From a virus, in the IMG/VR virus record IMGVR_UViG_3300037153_000206, positions 1-51,206 of that record: a DNA stretch of 51,206 bases, one strand, 5' to 3'. The position numbers and the translations under genes were made by a program. The notes below the pieces were generated by a model, which had not been told where the DNA came from, searched no databases, and worked only from the letters and a program-made list of their open reading frames with translations. Below, in pieces: positions 12,840-20,352 of the stretch (positions are counted from its first letter, which is position 1; each line of letters opens with the position of its first letter).

Positions 12840-13063
12840 CAACAGAGGATGTAGATCAGGTTCTGGACGAGATGGCGGCTGAGCTTCACGATGCGCTCGT
12901 AGCGTCCGGGGCTGACCCGCGCAACCCGCCGCAGAGTGACGACATGCCGACCGCCACGTTCTTTGCGGAGTACAAGCGCAGGGGTGGCGACAACTATGAC
13001 GACGCTCACTCAGCAGCGGTGGCGCTGATCGAGAGGGTGAAGGCGCGTGCCGGAGCAGGTTGA
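12836..13063 (+). CDS. Hypothetical protein, 75 aa
   Basis: ATGA overlap with the previous gene. Acidic helical start (TEDVDQVLDEMAAELHDALV), then ATFFAEYKRRGGDNYDDAHS and a final helix. It overlaps the next gene by 17 nt. Function unknown. Confidence 0.55.
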   Translation: MTTEDVDQVLDEMAAELHDALVASGADPRNPPQSDDMPTATFFAEYKRRGGDNYDDAHSAAVALIERVKARAGAG

Positions 13064-13502
13064 CTACTACCCGCTGTTCAAGCTGCTGGTGACACAGACG
13101 CGGGTTCTGACGACCGTCGTTGACAATGCTGCGGCTGTGCTCTCGGAGGACTTCGAGGACATGGTGACCGGCCCGCTTGGGATCGTGCAGGCCACGCTCA
13201 AGCAGTGCCCGAGCTTCGATGAGTGGGACGGCAGCTTCAAGGACGATGACATCATCGTTGATGTCTTCCGCCACGATGCGCAGCGGCCTGGCCCTCCGGT
13301 GTCGGTGAAGATCACTCACATCCCGACTGGCATGTCTGTTGAGTCCTACTCCAAGCAGACGGCAGCCGAGAACGAACTGGCTGTCCGGCGAGCGCTGGCC
13401 GAGCGTGTCAGGAATGAGTGGGATCGACGCCAGGCGGCGCAGGAAGGGGTCACGCCAGGGCCTAGACCGGCCAGCGCCCGCCTTTCACGTAGGTCAAGGT
13501 AA
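13047..13502 (+). CDS. Hypothetical protein, 151 aa
   Basis: GTG start at 13047 inside the end of the previous gene, with GGTGAAGG upstream. The first part is helical (PLFKLLVTQTRVLTTVVDNA). A beta region (VSVKITHIPTGMSVESYS) and a basic C-terminal tail (RPASARLSRRSR) follow. It is the last gene of the coupled series before an intergenic control site. Function unknown. Confidence 0.55.
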   Translation: MPEQVDYYPLFKLLVTQTRVLTTVVDNAAAVLSEDFEDMVTGPLGIVQATLKQCPSFDEWDGSFKDDDIIVDVFRHDAQRPGPPVSVKITHIPTGMSVESYSKQTAAENELAVRRALAERVRNEWDRRQAAQEGVTPGPRPASARLSRRSR

Positions 13503-13576
13503 ACCTCCGCTACACTTCACCCATGACTCGCCGTTTCCATCCCTGACGGCTTGAGTCGCGCCTCCTGTCGTCGGAG

Positions 13577-13644
13577 GTGTTGTCAACACTGAAGCTCTCG
13601 GCTAGCCACCGGGGGCTTTAGTGCTTTCAGGGGCTTGTTATGAT
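13577..13644 (+). promoter_or_regulatory. Promoter TGTTATGAT with upstream operator-like site
   Basis: The dyad-like GTGTTGTCAACAC (13577-13589) contains TGTCAACA, the reverse form of the recurrent TGTTGACA. About 50 bp on, TG-T-TATGAT (13636-13644) is an extended -10. The GTG at 13652 lies 7 nt after it, at the expected first transcribed base. Confidence 0.55.
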
Positions 13645-13651
13645 CCTGGCC

Positions 13652-13948
13652 GTGAAGACGCCGCCGACGAACTGTCCGATGTGTGAGGCGCTAGGACCGT
13701 TCCGGCCACGCCATAGGCCCATTTCTGACAACAGAATTGAGGTCTATATCCGCTGTACGACGTGCAATTGGACGCATGTCCTGCGTGTCAGCACGCCGGA
13801 GATCGAGGCCCTGCTCAGGAAACGGGCGCACTGGGAGGCATACGGACGGGCTACTCGTGTCAAGCATGGCGTTCCAAGCTCGCTTGCGGTGGCGCAACTG
13901 AGGAAGATCAGCAGCAAGATTCAGGAGCTAGAGCGTGAGATCGCGTGA
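13652..13948 (+). CDS. Zinc-ribbon protein, probable leaderless mRNA
   Basis: I choose the GTG at 13652 because it coincides with the predicted transcription start; the in-frame ATG at 13640 lies within the -10 element. The 98-residue product has a zinc ribbon, CPMC ... CTTC, in its first 45 residues (pattern as in TFIIS-like ribbons). A basic helical region rich in Arg/Lys and a final coiled-coil-like segment ([15 protein letters not shown]) follow. Its partner gene downstream overlaps its end by 14 nt. Nucleic-acid binding is likely. Confidence 0.6.
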   Translation: MKTPPTNCPMCEALGPFRPRHRPISDNRIEVYIRCTTCNWTHVLRVSTPEIEALLRKRAHWEAYGRATRVKHGVPSSLAVAQLRKISSKIQELEREIA

Positions 13949-14183
13949 TCTCACTCCCTTGCAGTTGGAAATCGTCATGCATCTTGCCAATGGCAGGACG
14001 CTGAACGAGATCGCCAAGACTCTTGATCGCTCGCGCAGCCACATCGGACAGCAGGCTGATCGAGCGCGGCGCAAAGCACAGGCCAGGACGCTGCCGCAGC
14101 TTGTGTCAATCGTGATTGCTTCTGGTCAGCTTGAGTGGCAGGACAATCAGCGCGTGCTCAACGGCGCTACCCCGCCTGCGTGA
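13935..14183 (+). CDS. LuxR-type helix-turn-helix protein, 82 aa
   Basis: The sequence [20 protein letters not shown], followed by [20 protein letters not shown], is a GerE/LuxR-like DNA-binding domain, here without a sensor domain. GTG start at 13935, overlapping the zinc-ribbon gene. Its 3' end overlaps the convergent tail-fibre gene by 17 nt. It may be a transcription activator or a sigma-4-like protein for later genes; that is inference. Confidence 0.7.
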   Translation: MRSRDLTPLQLEIVMHLANGRTLNEIAKTLDRSRSHIGQQADRARRKAQARTLPQLVSIVIASGQLEWQDNQRVLNGATPPA

Positions 14184-15540
14184 TCCACCGCACCGCGTAG
14201 AACGGCGGCAGGTTCTCGTGGTCGCTCGCAGCGCTGGCTGCTGCTGCGGCAGTGACAGTACCGTTGAGGACATGGCCGTGCGCTGGGACGGTGTGCGTGT
14301 GCGCGGCTGAGCGCCCACCTGTGCCGGTGAACTGACCCCACCCGCTGCCGGTAGCTTGCACGAGGTTCCACCCCGCGCCACCGCCGCTGTCGGCCTCCTT
14401 GATGTTGGGGACGGCGTAGCCACCGTTCGTCGCTCGATGGACATTGCCGCCAAAAGCGTGCGTGTGATCGGCGCTCTCAGTTCCTGTCGCAATTGCTGCT
14501 GCATTTGCCACGGCGAAGTCGTCAGTGTGTCCATGCGCTGGTAGGCCAGACTCTGCGCCAGTCAGCTTGACGCGCTCAGCGCCGCCAGTAGCGCCAGGCG
14601 CTCGCGTGCTGCCTGCGCCAATCAGGAACTTGTCGCGCAAGTCAGGCATGTTGGCACCGAACAGAGCGGCAAGCTGCGGGTACTGCGTGGCGTTGATCGC
14701 TTGGCCGTTGAACTCGATGTAACCAGACGGTATTGCTGACACAAGCCAGGGAATCGGTGCGCCGATCAGTCCAGCGCCAGGCGGTCCCTGCGGGCCGACC
14801 GAACCTTGGACGCCCTGTGGACCCGGTAGGCCGTCTGCTCCGTCTTTTCCGGCTGTTCCTTGCGGCCCTTGTGCTCCTGCTGCTCCGGTGTCGCCCTTCG
14901 GGCCGGGGATGCCAGGCTGTCCCTGATCTCCCTGTGCTCCTTGCGGCCCCTGCGGTCCTGGCGGTCCTTGTGCTCCCTGCGGACCTTGCTGTCCTGTCTG
15001 CGCTTCTACGACAAGACTGACTTCAACTCTGGCGTTCTTCACCGGCTGCTGGGTGACCTTTGTCACAGTGCCGGTGATGGTTGAGTAACCGTCAGCACCA
15101 GCGACAGTGGCTTCCACCGTCTCGATAGTCACGTTGACAGTGGACCCCTGCGAGCCACGAGCCATCAGGATGTTGCCTGGTTGGGCGATGCCGCTGCCGC
15201 CACTCCACACCAGTCCGTCGTCGTCGGTGTGAGAGAGGTAGACCGTGAGTTGCTGATCCACCACGATGGGATCGGGCGTCGTGCGGATCTGGCCAGCGCC
15301 TGGCGGTGGGTTCAGGCTCGTGCTGTACTGCCACCACCCTGTCAACAATGCTCCACCAGGCGGACCAGGCGGTCCTTGTAGACCTTGTTCTCCTTGTGGG
15401 CCGACTCCCATCGTCCATTCGGAGCCGGTCCAGACGTGCATGTGCCCGTCAGTTGTGTTGAAGTAGACCTCACCCGGCTGCGGATTAGCCGGAGGAACTG
15501 CCAGGCGGGTAACGCGGAGGCGTCCAGTGAACTCAGGCAT
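14167..15540 (-). CDS. Collagen-like tail fibre with tail-collar domain
   Basis: A 457-residue fibre on the reverse strand. The N-terminal segment (about 1-45) is a short trimerising region seen in phage fibres ([20 protein letters not shown]). Gly-X-Y repeats lie near 48-63 and 185-255, separated by a globular domain. From about 265 comes a phage tail-collar domain ([26 protein letters not shown]), with a His-rich receptor-tip-like region ([25 protein letters not shown]) and the ending [11 protein letters not shown]. Such proteins mediate host adsorption. It is co-oriented with the two genes upstream, opposite to the other tail genes. Confidence 0.85.
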   Translation of the reverse strand: MPEFTGRLRVTRLAVPPANPQPGEVYFNTTDGHMHVWTGSEWTMGVGPQGEQGLQGPPGPPGGALLTGWWQYSTSLNPPPGAGQIRTTPDPIVVDQQLTVYLSHTDDDGLVWSGGSGIAQPGNILMARGSQGSTVNVTIETVEATVAGADGYSTITGTVTKVTQQPVKNARVEVSLVVEAQTGQQGPQGAQGPPGPQGPQGAQGDQGQPGIPGPKGDTGAAGAQGPQGTAGKDGADGLPGPQGVQGSVGPQGPPGAGLIGAPIPWLVSAIPSGYIEFNGQAINATQYPQLAALFGANMPDLRDKFLIGAGSTRAPGATGGAERVKLTGAESGLPAHGHTDDFAVANAAAIATGTESADHTHAFGGNVHRATNGGYAVPNIKEADSGGGAGWNLVQATGSGWGQFTGTGGRSAAHTHTVPAHGHVLNGTVTAAAAASAASDHENLPPFYAVRWITQAG

Positions 15541-16220
15541 CAGCCGATGATGTTGACTCGTTTGGAGTTGGCAGGAGCGGAAGCGGAGAGCATGATGCTG
15601 ACATCACCGTTGGCGGCGATCACGATGCCGGGGATCTCGTAGACGCCGGTCGCTTCGTCCAGCACCATGACGTTCAGGCCACGGCTGGCGCGGAGCCGGT
15701 GCTGGCTCTGTGGGATCAGGATCGTTGTTCCAGCGGCGTGGACAGCCGTCGAGTAGTAGCCCGCCTTCCTATCGACGTAATCCTTGTTGGCTGCGTCATC
15801 ACCAGCGACAGGATCACCTACGCCGAAGATGTTGTTCGAGTGCATGTGCAGGCCGAGCGCGTTGATCATGCCCTGCACCGTGAAGCCGGGACGACCCTTG
15901 ACAACATCAGGGTTCGGGTAGTTGCCGCTGAGATCCCCGCCTGCCGCTCCCGTTGACGGACCCGGTGGTCCTTGTGGGCCATCAGCGCCTACCGGACCTT
16001 GCGGTCCTGCTGGACCGGGAACCGTCGAAGGTTCACCGGGTAGTCCTGGCGGTCCTGCCGGTCCTATGTTCGCTGCTGCGACAATAGGAATGACAGGAGG
16101 AGCGACTTCTACAGACGCTTCCGGCTTGGCGGTGACGGAAACATTGATGACGGGTGGATCAGTGACGCTAACGTCAACAATGTTAGATTCGGGTGACATC
16201 GAGGTTCGATTCGACGGCAC
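15540..16220 (-). CDS. Collagen-like fibre or baseplate-associated protein
   Basis: 226 residues. An N-terminal Val/Pro-rich stretch leads to Gly-X-Y repeats at about residues 52-92. The linker [16 protein letters not shown] follows, a short motif that precedes the globular heads of the rightward fibres at 40742-42518 as well. The remainder (about 115-226) is a compact beta-rich domain. The start is uncertain: GTG at 16220 or ATG at 16199, both inside the preceding gene. Stop and next start overlap at 15540. Probably a receptor-binding or fibre-linking subunit. Confidence 0.7.
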   Translation of the reverse strand: MPSNRTSMSPESNIVDVSVTDPPVINVSVTAKPEASVEVAPPVIPIVAAANIGPAGPPGLPGEPSTVPGPAGPQGPVGADGPQGPPGPSTGAAGGDLSGNYPNPDVVKGRPGFTVQGMINALGLHMHSNNIFGVGDPVAGDDAANKDYVDRKAGYYSTAVHAAGTTILIPQSQHRLRASRGLNVMVLDEATGVYEIPGIVIAANGDVSIMLSASAPANSKRVNIIG

Positions 16221-16563
16221 CTTGCACCAGTGTTACCGGCGCTCGTCCGGAGTCTGGTGTCCACTGAACGTCCCACACGCCGGTAAAGCGCTCGACCGGC
16301 GGATCTCCATGAAGCGCGGCGGTTTGCGCTCCAGTCAGCGAGATGACGATCAACCCATCGTCCGCGTCCGCGAGATCGACGGCGAAATCCGCAGTTGCAG
16401 CAGGGTTGACACGTGAGGTGCGGATCTGCGCTGCCACATCGCCCGTCAACGGTAGGGGACCGCTGGAACCATTACTGACATTGATCTCTAGCTCGACACC
16501 ATCACCGCCGTACAGCTTGAGATCAACTGATTCCGGGATCAGCGAAATGGTCTTGGAGGCCAT
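16183..16563 (-). CDS. BppU-like baseplate/fibre N-terminal domain protein
   Basis: 126 residues with the pattern LKLYGGDGVELEINVSNGSS ... LTGDVAAQIRTS ... GVWDVQWTPDSG. This is the small immunoglobulin-like beta domain found at the N-terminus of BppU-type baseplate proteins (family from memory). It typically attaches fibres to the tail. It is the first gene of the leftward fibre set, 11 nt after a TGGTAGGAT promoter. No clear ribosome site is present, so initiation would use an almost leaderless message. Confidence 0.65.
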   Translation of the reverse strand: MASKTISLIPESVDLKLYGGDGVELEINVSNGSSGPLPLTGDVAAQIRTSRVNPAATADFAVDLADADDGLIVISLTGAQTAALHGDPPVERFTGVWDVQWTPDSGRAPVTLVQGAVESNLDVTRI

Positions 16564-16574
16564 AGCGCCTTGGA

Positions 16575-16583
16575 ATCCTACCA
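16575..16583 (-). promoter_or_regulatory. Extended -10 element TGGTAGGAT (leftward)
   Basis: Identical 9-mer to the elements at 4273 and 48754. A start 6 nt downstream gives a leader of about 5 nt before the ATG at 16563. It should drive the three-gene fibre operon. Confidence 0.6.
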
Positions 16584-16590
16584 GGGAATG

Positions 16591-16636
16591 TGCGCCCCGG
16601 CCGCAACTCTGGCGGGCGGGCTACAACCGGGGCGCA
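16591..16636 (-). terminator. Stem-loop after the lysin gene
   Basis: TGCGCCCCGG and CCGGGGCGCA (10 bp) are separated by 26 nt. It lies between the lysin stop and the next leftward promoter. No T-run follows on the reverse strand, so termination is plausible but not certain. Confidence 0.5.
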
Positions 16637-16661
16637 AGAGCCATTCTAGCGCTGGCTCAGG

Positions 16662-17222
16662 TCAGCAGTTGGGCCAAGCGTCGTAGGTGACATGACTAGC
16701 GATCTCGTCCTGCACCCACTCCGGCGCATTCCCATACGCGCCGGGTGCTCCTCCATGGGCGACCCACGTCCCGTAGTCGAACTGGTACTTCCCCCAGTAC
16801 GTCCCTGACGGGTCAACCACCTGCGGGTTCCCTCCGCTCTCGCACTGTGGGTTGACCATGGGGTTCGATGATCCGCCGTTGGCAACAGTCCTGGCACTTC
16901 GAACCCCTGCCGGTGGCTGCCTCGGGGGCACATCTTCCTGATGCGCGTAAGGCGGCGCGTACAGCAACTTGACAAGCTGCTTGTTACTGCGGCGGATCTC
17001 ACTGCACACTGCTCTGAACGTCACGCCCTTGAATCGGACTCCGTACTTGCGGATGTTCCTGCCGGGGGCGCGGGTGCCATGTCTCTTGGCAACCATCCGG
17101 TAGTGCTTGCTGTATGACCGCTCCAGCTTGCGCTTGCAGTCGGACATGTCTGCACTGGCCACGCTAGGGACCAGCAGCCCTGCTGCCAAGCTGGCAACAG
17201 TCACAACAAGTAAACGAGGCAT
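16662..17222 (-). CDS. Secreted Rpf-like transglycosylase (lysin)
   Basis: 186 residues. A signal peptide (MPRLLVVTVASLAAGLLVPS, cleavage near ASA) directs export. A basic central region of about 85 residues follows. The C-terminal domain (about 118-186) has the resuscitation-promoting-factor/lysozyme pattern: QCESGGNP with the catalytic Glu, then GTYWGKYQFDYGTWVAHGG and an ending DAWPNC. Such enzymes cut the glycan strands of peptidoglycan. I start at the ATG at 17222, which has AGGGAG 5 nt upstream, rather than at 17315. The export signal means lysis might not need a pore, or it may be a virion-independent host-wall enzyme. Its leader is exceptionally structured. Confidence 0.8.
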   Translation of the reverse strand: MPRLLVVTVASLAAGLLVPSVASADMSDCKRKLERSYSKHYRMVAKRHGTRAPGRNIRKYGVRFKGVTFRAVCSEIRRSNKQLVKLLYAPPYAHQEDVPPRQPPAGVRSARTVANGGSSNPMVNPQCESGGNPQVVDPSGTYWGKYQFDYGTWVAHGGAPGAYGNAPEWVQDEIASHVTYDAWPNC

Positions 17223-17233
17223 GGTGGCTCCCT

Positions 17234-17395
17234 GGCCCACCTCTCCAGCGCTACTGATGGCTCCTCGCCATGCGCTGGCCGTGGGCCGGGGATCACCTCC
17301 TTTCGTTGGGGCCACGCGCCCATCGGTCCCTGCCGGTCGCTCCTCTCGGCAGGAGCAGCCAGTAGACCCTCCGAAAAGGAGCGATTAGCAGGGAC
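17234..17395 (-). promoter_or_regulatory. Structured 5' leader with extended Shine-Dalgarno site
   Basis: On the leftward transcript, GTCCCTGC/GCAGGGAC (17395-17388 with 17333-17326) closes a three-way junction holding CTCC-GGAG and GCTCCT/AGGAGC hairpins. Next comes GAAAGGAGGTGATCC (17304-17290), complementary to 15 bases of the 16S rRNA 3' end. Then a long hairpin follows with three nested perfect stems: GGCCCAC/GTGGGCC, CCAGCGC/GCGCTGG and ATGGC/GCCAT (17287-17234). The start codon lies 11 nt after it. Riboswitch-like control or a ribosome standby site is possible; both are inference. Confidence 0.6.
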
Positions 17396-17427
17396 TTTCA
17401 GGGGTCACAGCGGCGGTTGACCGGATG

Positions 17428-17436
17428 ATCCTATCA
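17428..17436 (-). promoter_or_regulatory. Extended -10 element TGATAGGAT (leftward)
   Basis: TG-A-TAGGAT overlaps the 3' end of the small HTH gene. Transcription from about 17421 would give a leader of about 200 nt for the lysin gene. Confidence 0.5.
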
Positions 17437-17646
17437 ACCGATGCTGCGGTCGGCCACGATCCGGCGAAGGTCAGCCGGGGTCAGGCCGGACGCCTCGGAC
17501 ACATCGTCAACGGTGCAGCCAAGTCGCGTGATCGCTTCGTAGCACGCCTGCTCCAGCCGTGCGCGGGCTTCTAGGCCGCGAACCTCGGCGCGGATGAGGG
17601 CGTTGCTGGTCGAGCGAACGATGTTGAGAGTGTCAAGCGTGGTCAT
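17434..17646 (-). CDS. Small helix-turn-helix protein, 70 aa
   Basis: ATG at 17646. The first half is a charged helix (NALIRAEVRGLEARARLEQA); the second is a typical helix-turn-helix (ITRLGCTVDDVSEASGLTPA, then LRRIVAD). The layout resembles small phage DNA-binding or packaging-associated proteins. A TACACT -10-like sequence lies just upstream on the reverse strand. The role is unknown; a local regulator of the neighbouring lysin promoter is one option. Confidence 0.6.
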   Translation of the reverse strand: MTTLDTLNIVRSTSNALIRAEVRGLEARARLEQACYEAITRLGCTVDDVSEASGLTPADLRRIVADRSIG

Positions 17647-17779
17647 CGCGAGATCCAGTGTACGTGATCGCAGCAAGGTTGTCTATAGGCGTGTAGACGC
17701 TGTTCTCAGGATCTAAACCCCAAGCTGCCAAGTGTGTGCAAAGAATCACTGTTTCGGGTCGCTGATCTGACCGTAGCGC

Positions 17780-17788
17780 TGGTAGGTT
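17780..17788 (+). promoter_or_regulatory. Extended -10 element TGGTAGGTT of the structural operon
   Basis: TG-G-TAGGTT, with the GTG start of the next gene exactly 6 nt downstream. It is the only promoter-like signal between the leftward genes and the capsid operon, so it is a candidate late promoter. Confidence 0.6.
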
Positions 17789-17794
17789 CGCGCG

Positions 17795-18097
17795 GTGGTC
17801 GTGATCGCTCCTGGCCAGGAAGAAACGCCCCGACCGTCGTTGGTCGAGGGGAATCAACTGCGTTGTCCGAAGTGTGAGGAGCTTGGGGATCTCTTCCGGG
17901 ACTTCAGAGCGCTGGAGCGCAACGACAAGTACGCGCATGAACTCAACATGGTTTACAAGCATCGCGGCTGTGGCCATGTCTTCTCCCCTGGTGACCCGCA
18001 GATCATCGCCGCCTACCTGGCCGGTGACCTTGTTCCGCGAGCACTGCTCGATGACGCGAGACGACAACTGAGGGAAGGAGGTGTGAAAGCAGCATGA
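17795..18097 (+). CDS. Zinc-binding protein opening the structural operon, 100 aa
   Basis: The GTG at 17795 falls on the predicted transcription start, with no ribosome site, so translation is probably leaderless. The product has LRCPKCEELGDLFRDFRALE, then HRGCGHVF, a likely zinc ribbon (C-x2-C ... C). It ends in a helix (YLAGDLVPRALLDDARRQLR). It is coupled by ATGA to the head protease gene. Terminase or portal would normally stand here; this protein is too small to be either. Confidence 0.65.
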   Translation: MVVIAPGQEETPRPSLVEGNQLRCPKCEELGDLFRDFRALERNDKYAHELNMVYKHRGCGHVFSPGDPQIIAAYLAGDLVPRALLDDARRQLREGGVKAA

Positions 18098-19362
18098 ACG
18101 AGACGCAGGTGCTCGAACTCTTCTTCGACAGCCGTGGCGAAGTGGTGGAGGGCACCAGTGGTGACAAGAAGGTGCTCTGGAAGGACATCTTGCGCGAGGG
18201 CAAGTTCCCGGTGACGCCGGGGCGCAAGCGCAAGATCCCGTTCCAAGTCGTTCCCACCGGATCGTCATCAGTGACGAAGGATCTGATCACGATCTCGATG
18301 TCGGAACTGATGGCGGGCTACGAGGGCAAGGCGTTTGAGAGCGTGACGATCCCGCTCCGGCATCCCAAGCCGGGTGACGAGGACGACGTGCTCAATAACA
18401 CCGGCTTCGTGGAAGGACTCCGAGTCGTCAAGAAGGGCGACAAGCACTACATGCAGGCGGCGCTCGGCTTCACAGAGCCGGATGTCGCAGGCAAGGTGAG
18501 TCGGGGCACGATTCCGAACGTCTCTTCTGGAGTCTTCTTCAACTACCACAACAAGGCGCAGGACAAGACGTATGGGACTGCGCTGAACCACGTCTGCCTG
18601 ACGAAGCATCCGATCATGGACGATCTGGAGCCGTTCCAGAAGGTCTACGCTTCTGACGACACCATTGACAGCGGTGAGTTCGAGATCGAGGTCATCGAAC
18701 TGGCTGACGACGAGGGTGACGGCGAGGACGCCAAGATCATCTGGAACGAGCAACTGTCAACACGGTGGGTGATCAACGAGATCCGCGCTCAGCTTTCACC
18801 GGATGAGCCGGAGGTCGAGGGCGTCCCCCACATGCCGCGCCCCTACTACGAGGTGCAGGACATCAGCCGTGACGACACGGCGCTCGTGGAGGAGTGGTTC
18901 AAGGGTGATCGCAAGCGCTGGGTCATCCCGTTCGACATCGGTGACAACAAGGTCACCATCGCTCCGGCCACGCGCTGGGTCGAGGTCCGTGAGGCGATGG
19001 TTGCCGCATCGGACGACTTCGAGGGCAAGACGTACAGCGTCCTGCTCGGCAAGCTGACGACCGAGCTTCAGGGCATGCTCGGTGATGTCGGTGAGAAGTT
19101 CGCCGTGCAGAACGTCAGCACTGATGGCAGAGTCGCTGTCACGGATACCACGAACGGGGCCGTCTTCATGGCGGACTACATCGAGGTCCACGACGGCGTG
19201 ATGCTGTCCGTACCGTCGGAGTGGGAGCGCCTGAGCGCGCCCGAACCGCCGAAGCCGCAACCGAAGCCTCAGGAGAAGGTCGTGCCGCTGTTTGACACGA
19301 GCACTCCCGAGGGTCGGGTCGCGGCTGCCCGTCAACAGAGACGACAACTGTTGTCTCGCTAG
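18094..19362 (+). CDS. Predicted head maturation protease
   Basis: 422 residues. The part from about 95 to 190 matches phage head-maturation/scaffold proteases: TGFVEGLRVV, a strand-turn region, FTEPDVAGKVSRGTIPNVSS with a candidate catalytic Ser, and a His-containing LNHVCLTKHPIMDDLEPF. The acidic stretch at about 200-220 and the Pro-rich tail (residues 380-400) suit a scaffold-like extension. AAGGAGG lies upstream, and the ATG overlaps the previous stop. Position directly before the scaffold, decoration and capsid genes supports the assignment. Catalysis is inferred from pattern, not shown. Confidence 0.7.
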   Translation: MNETQVLELFFDSRGEVVEGTSGDKKVLWKDILREGKFPVTPGRKRKIPFQVVPTGSSSVTKDLITISMSELMAGYEGKAFESVTIPLRHPKPGDEDDVLNNTGFVEGLRVVKKGDKHYMQAALGFTEPDVAGKVSRGTIPNVSSGVFFNYHNKAQDKTYGTALNHVCLTKHPIMDDLEPFQKVYASDDTIDSGEFEIEVIELADDEGDGEDAKIIWNEQLSTRWVINEIRAQLSPDEPEVEGVPHMPRPYYEVQDISRDDTALVEEWFKGDRKRWVIPFDIGDNKVTIAPATRWVEVREAMVAASDDFEGKTYSVLLGKLTTELQGMLGDVGEKFAVQNVSTDGRVAVTDTTNGAVFMADYIEVHDGVMLSVPSEWERLSAPEPPKPQPKPQEKVVPLFDTSTPEGRVAAARQQRRQLLSR

Positions 19363-19385
19363 ACCACAAGAAGGAGGTGTAAACC

Positions 19386-19946
19386 GTGGGTTTTGTTGAG
19401 GAGATCGAGAAGCTGGAACTCAGCGACGACGCGAAGGCTGTGCTGTTGCGCGAGCACTCCAGCGAACTCGATCCGCTCAAGTCAGAGAGGGACACCCTCA
19501 AGGCAACGAGCCGCAAGCAGACCGTCGAGGATGAGGTCGGGGCACTCAAGAGTCTTGGCTTCTCCGAGGCACCGGGTCTGCTGAAGTTCTACCGCCGTGC
19601 GCTGCTGTCGCCTGACTCCGAGGAACCCGGTGCGGTGCTGCTGTCTGACACCGAACTGGGCCTCTCCGGGGAGGAGGCAACAGGGGCGACAGGTCGTGAG
19701 GAGATGTCGGTCGCCGGTGCTCTGCGGAAGTTCGTGGAGTTGATGCCCCGCAACAACGAGGGCAAGATCGAACTGTCCGACATGGCCATCACTGACGACC
19801 ACGGCCGTCCCGAAGATGGCGGCACTGGTGACAAGGAGACGACCGACGATCACCGCGCGAACCTCGCCAAGATCACCGGTCGCGAAGTCAAGCGCACCCG
19901 CAGGCGGTACGGCGGGAGCGTCGTCTCTGGAGGGGGTGAGGAGTAG
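19386..19946 (+). CDS. Capsid scaffold-like protein, 186 aa
   Basis: GTG start with GAAGGAGGTG upstream. The first 60 residues are a charged coiled coil (EEIEKLELSDDAKAVLLREH, LKSERDTLKATSRKQ). An acidic middle and a basic C-terminus (KITGREVKRTRRRYGG) complete the usual scaffold layout. It stands between protease and decoration protein, the normal place for a scaffold. It overlaps the next GTG start by one base. Confidence 0.6.
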   Translation: MGFVEEIEKLELSDDAKAVLLREHSSELDPLKSERDTLKATSRKQTVEDEVGALKSLGFSEAPGLLKFYRRALLSPDSEEPGAVLLSDTELGLSGEEATGATGREEMSVAGALRKFVELMPRNNEGKIELSDMAITDDHGRPEDGGTGDKETTDDHRANLAKITGREVKRTRRRYGGSVVSGGGEE

Positions 19947-20335
19947 TGGCGTGGAACATCCGCACGTCCAAGCAAGTCTCCCCGGATCTGGAGATCCTTG
20001 TCAATCAGGTCAACGTCGATGTCGCGGCTTCGGTCGTGCTCGACGCCACCGCTGTCGCGCCTGATGGCACAACCGGCGAGCGCACGCTCGTGGCGGGCAC
20101 GCCGCTCAAGAAGGACGCGGCGTCGAAGCAGTACGTCCGGTGGGTCACTGGAGACACTGACCCGATCCGGGGCATCCTGGCCCACACCGTTCGGTTCCCG
20201 GATGGCACGGCCAAGTCGGACTCCCCGGCCGCGATGTGGAACCACGGCCAGTGGTTCCGGGCCGACCGCATCGTCGGTTGGGCCACCGATCAGGCTGCCA
20301 TCAAGGCAGCGCTGCCCACCTGCAAGTTCTCGTAG
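19946..20335 (+). CDS. Head decoration protein
   Basis: 129 residues, GTG start with GGGGTGAGGAG upstream. Pattern: TLVAGTPLKKDAASKQYVRW, then ILAHTVRFPDGTAKSDSPAA and a closing NHGQWFRADRIVG. This matches the small beta-rich decoration proteins that sit on the capsid and stabilise it (lambda gpD-like role). It stands immediately before the major capsid gene. Confidence 0.7.
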   Translation: MAWNIRTSKQVSPDLEILVNQVNVDVAASVVLDATAVAPDGTTGERTLVAGTPLKKDAASKQYVRWVTGDTDPIRGILAHTVRFPDGTAKSDSPAAMWNHGQWFRADRIVGWATDQAAIKAALPTCKFS

Positions 20336-20352
20336 GAAGGAGGTGAAGACAG

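Noticed and set aside
17290-17304. GGATCACCTCCTTTC looks like the 3' end of a 16S rRNA gene
   Set aside because: No rRNA sequence precedes it; on the other strand it is an extended Shine-Dalgarno site before the lysin gene.
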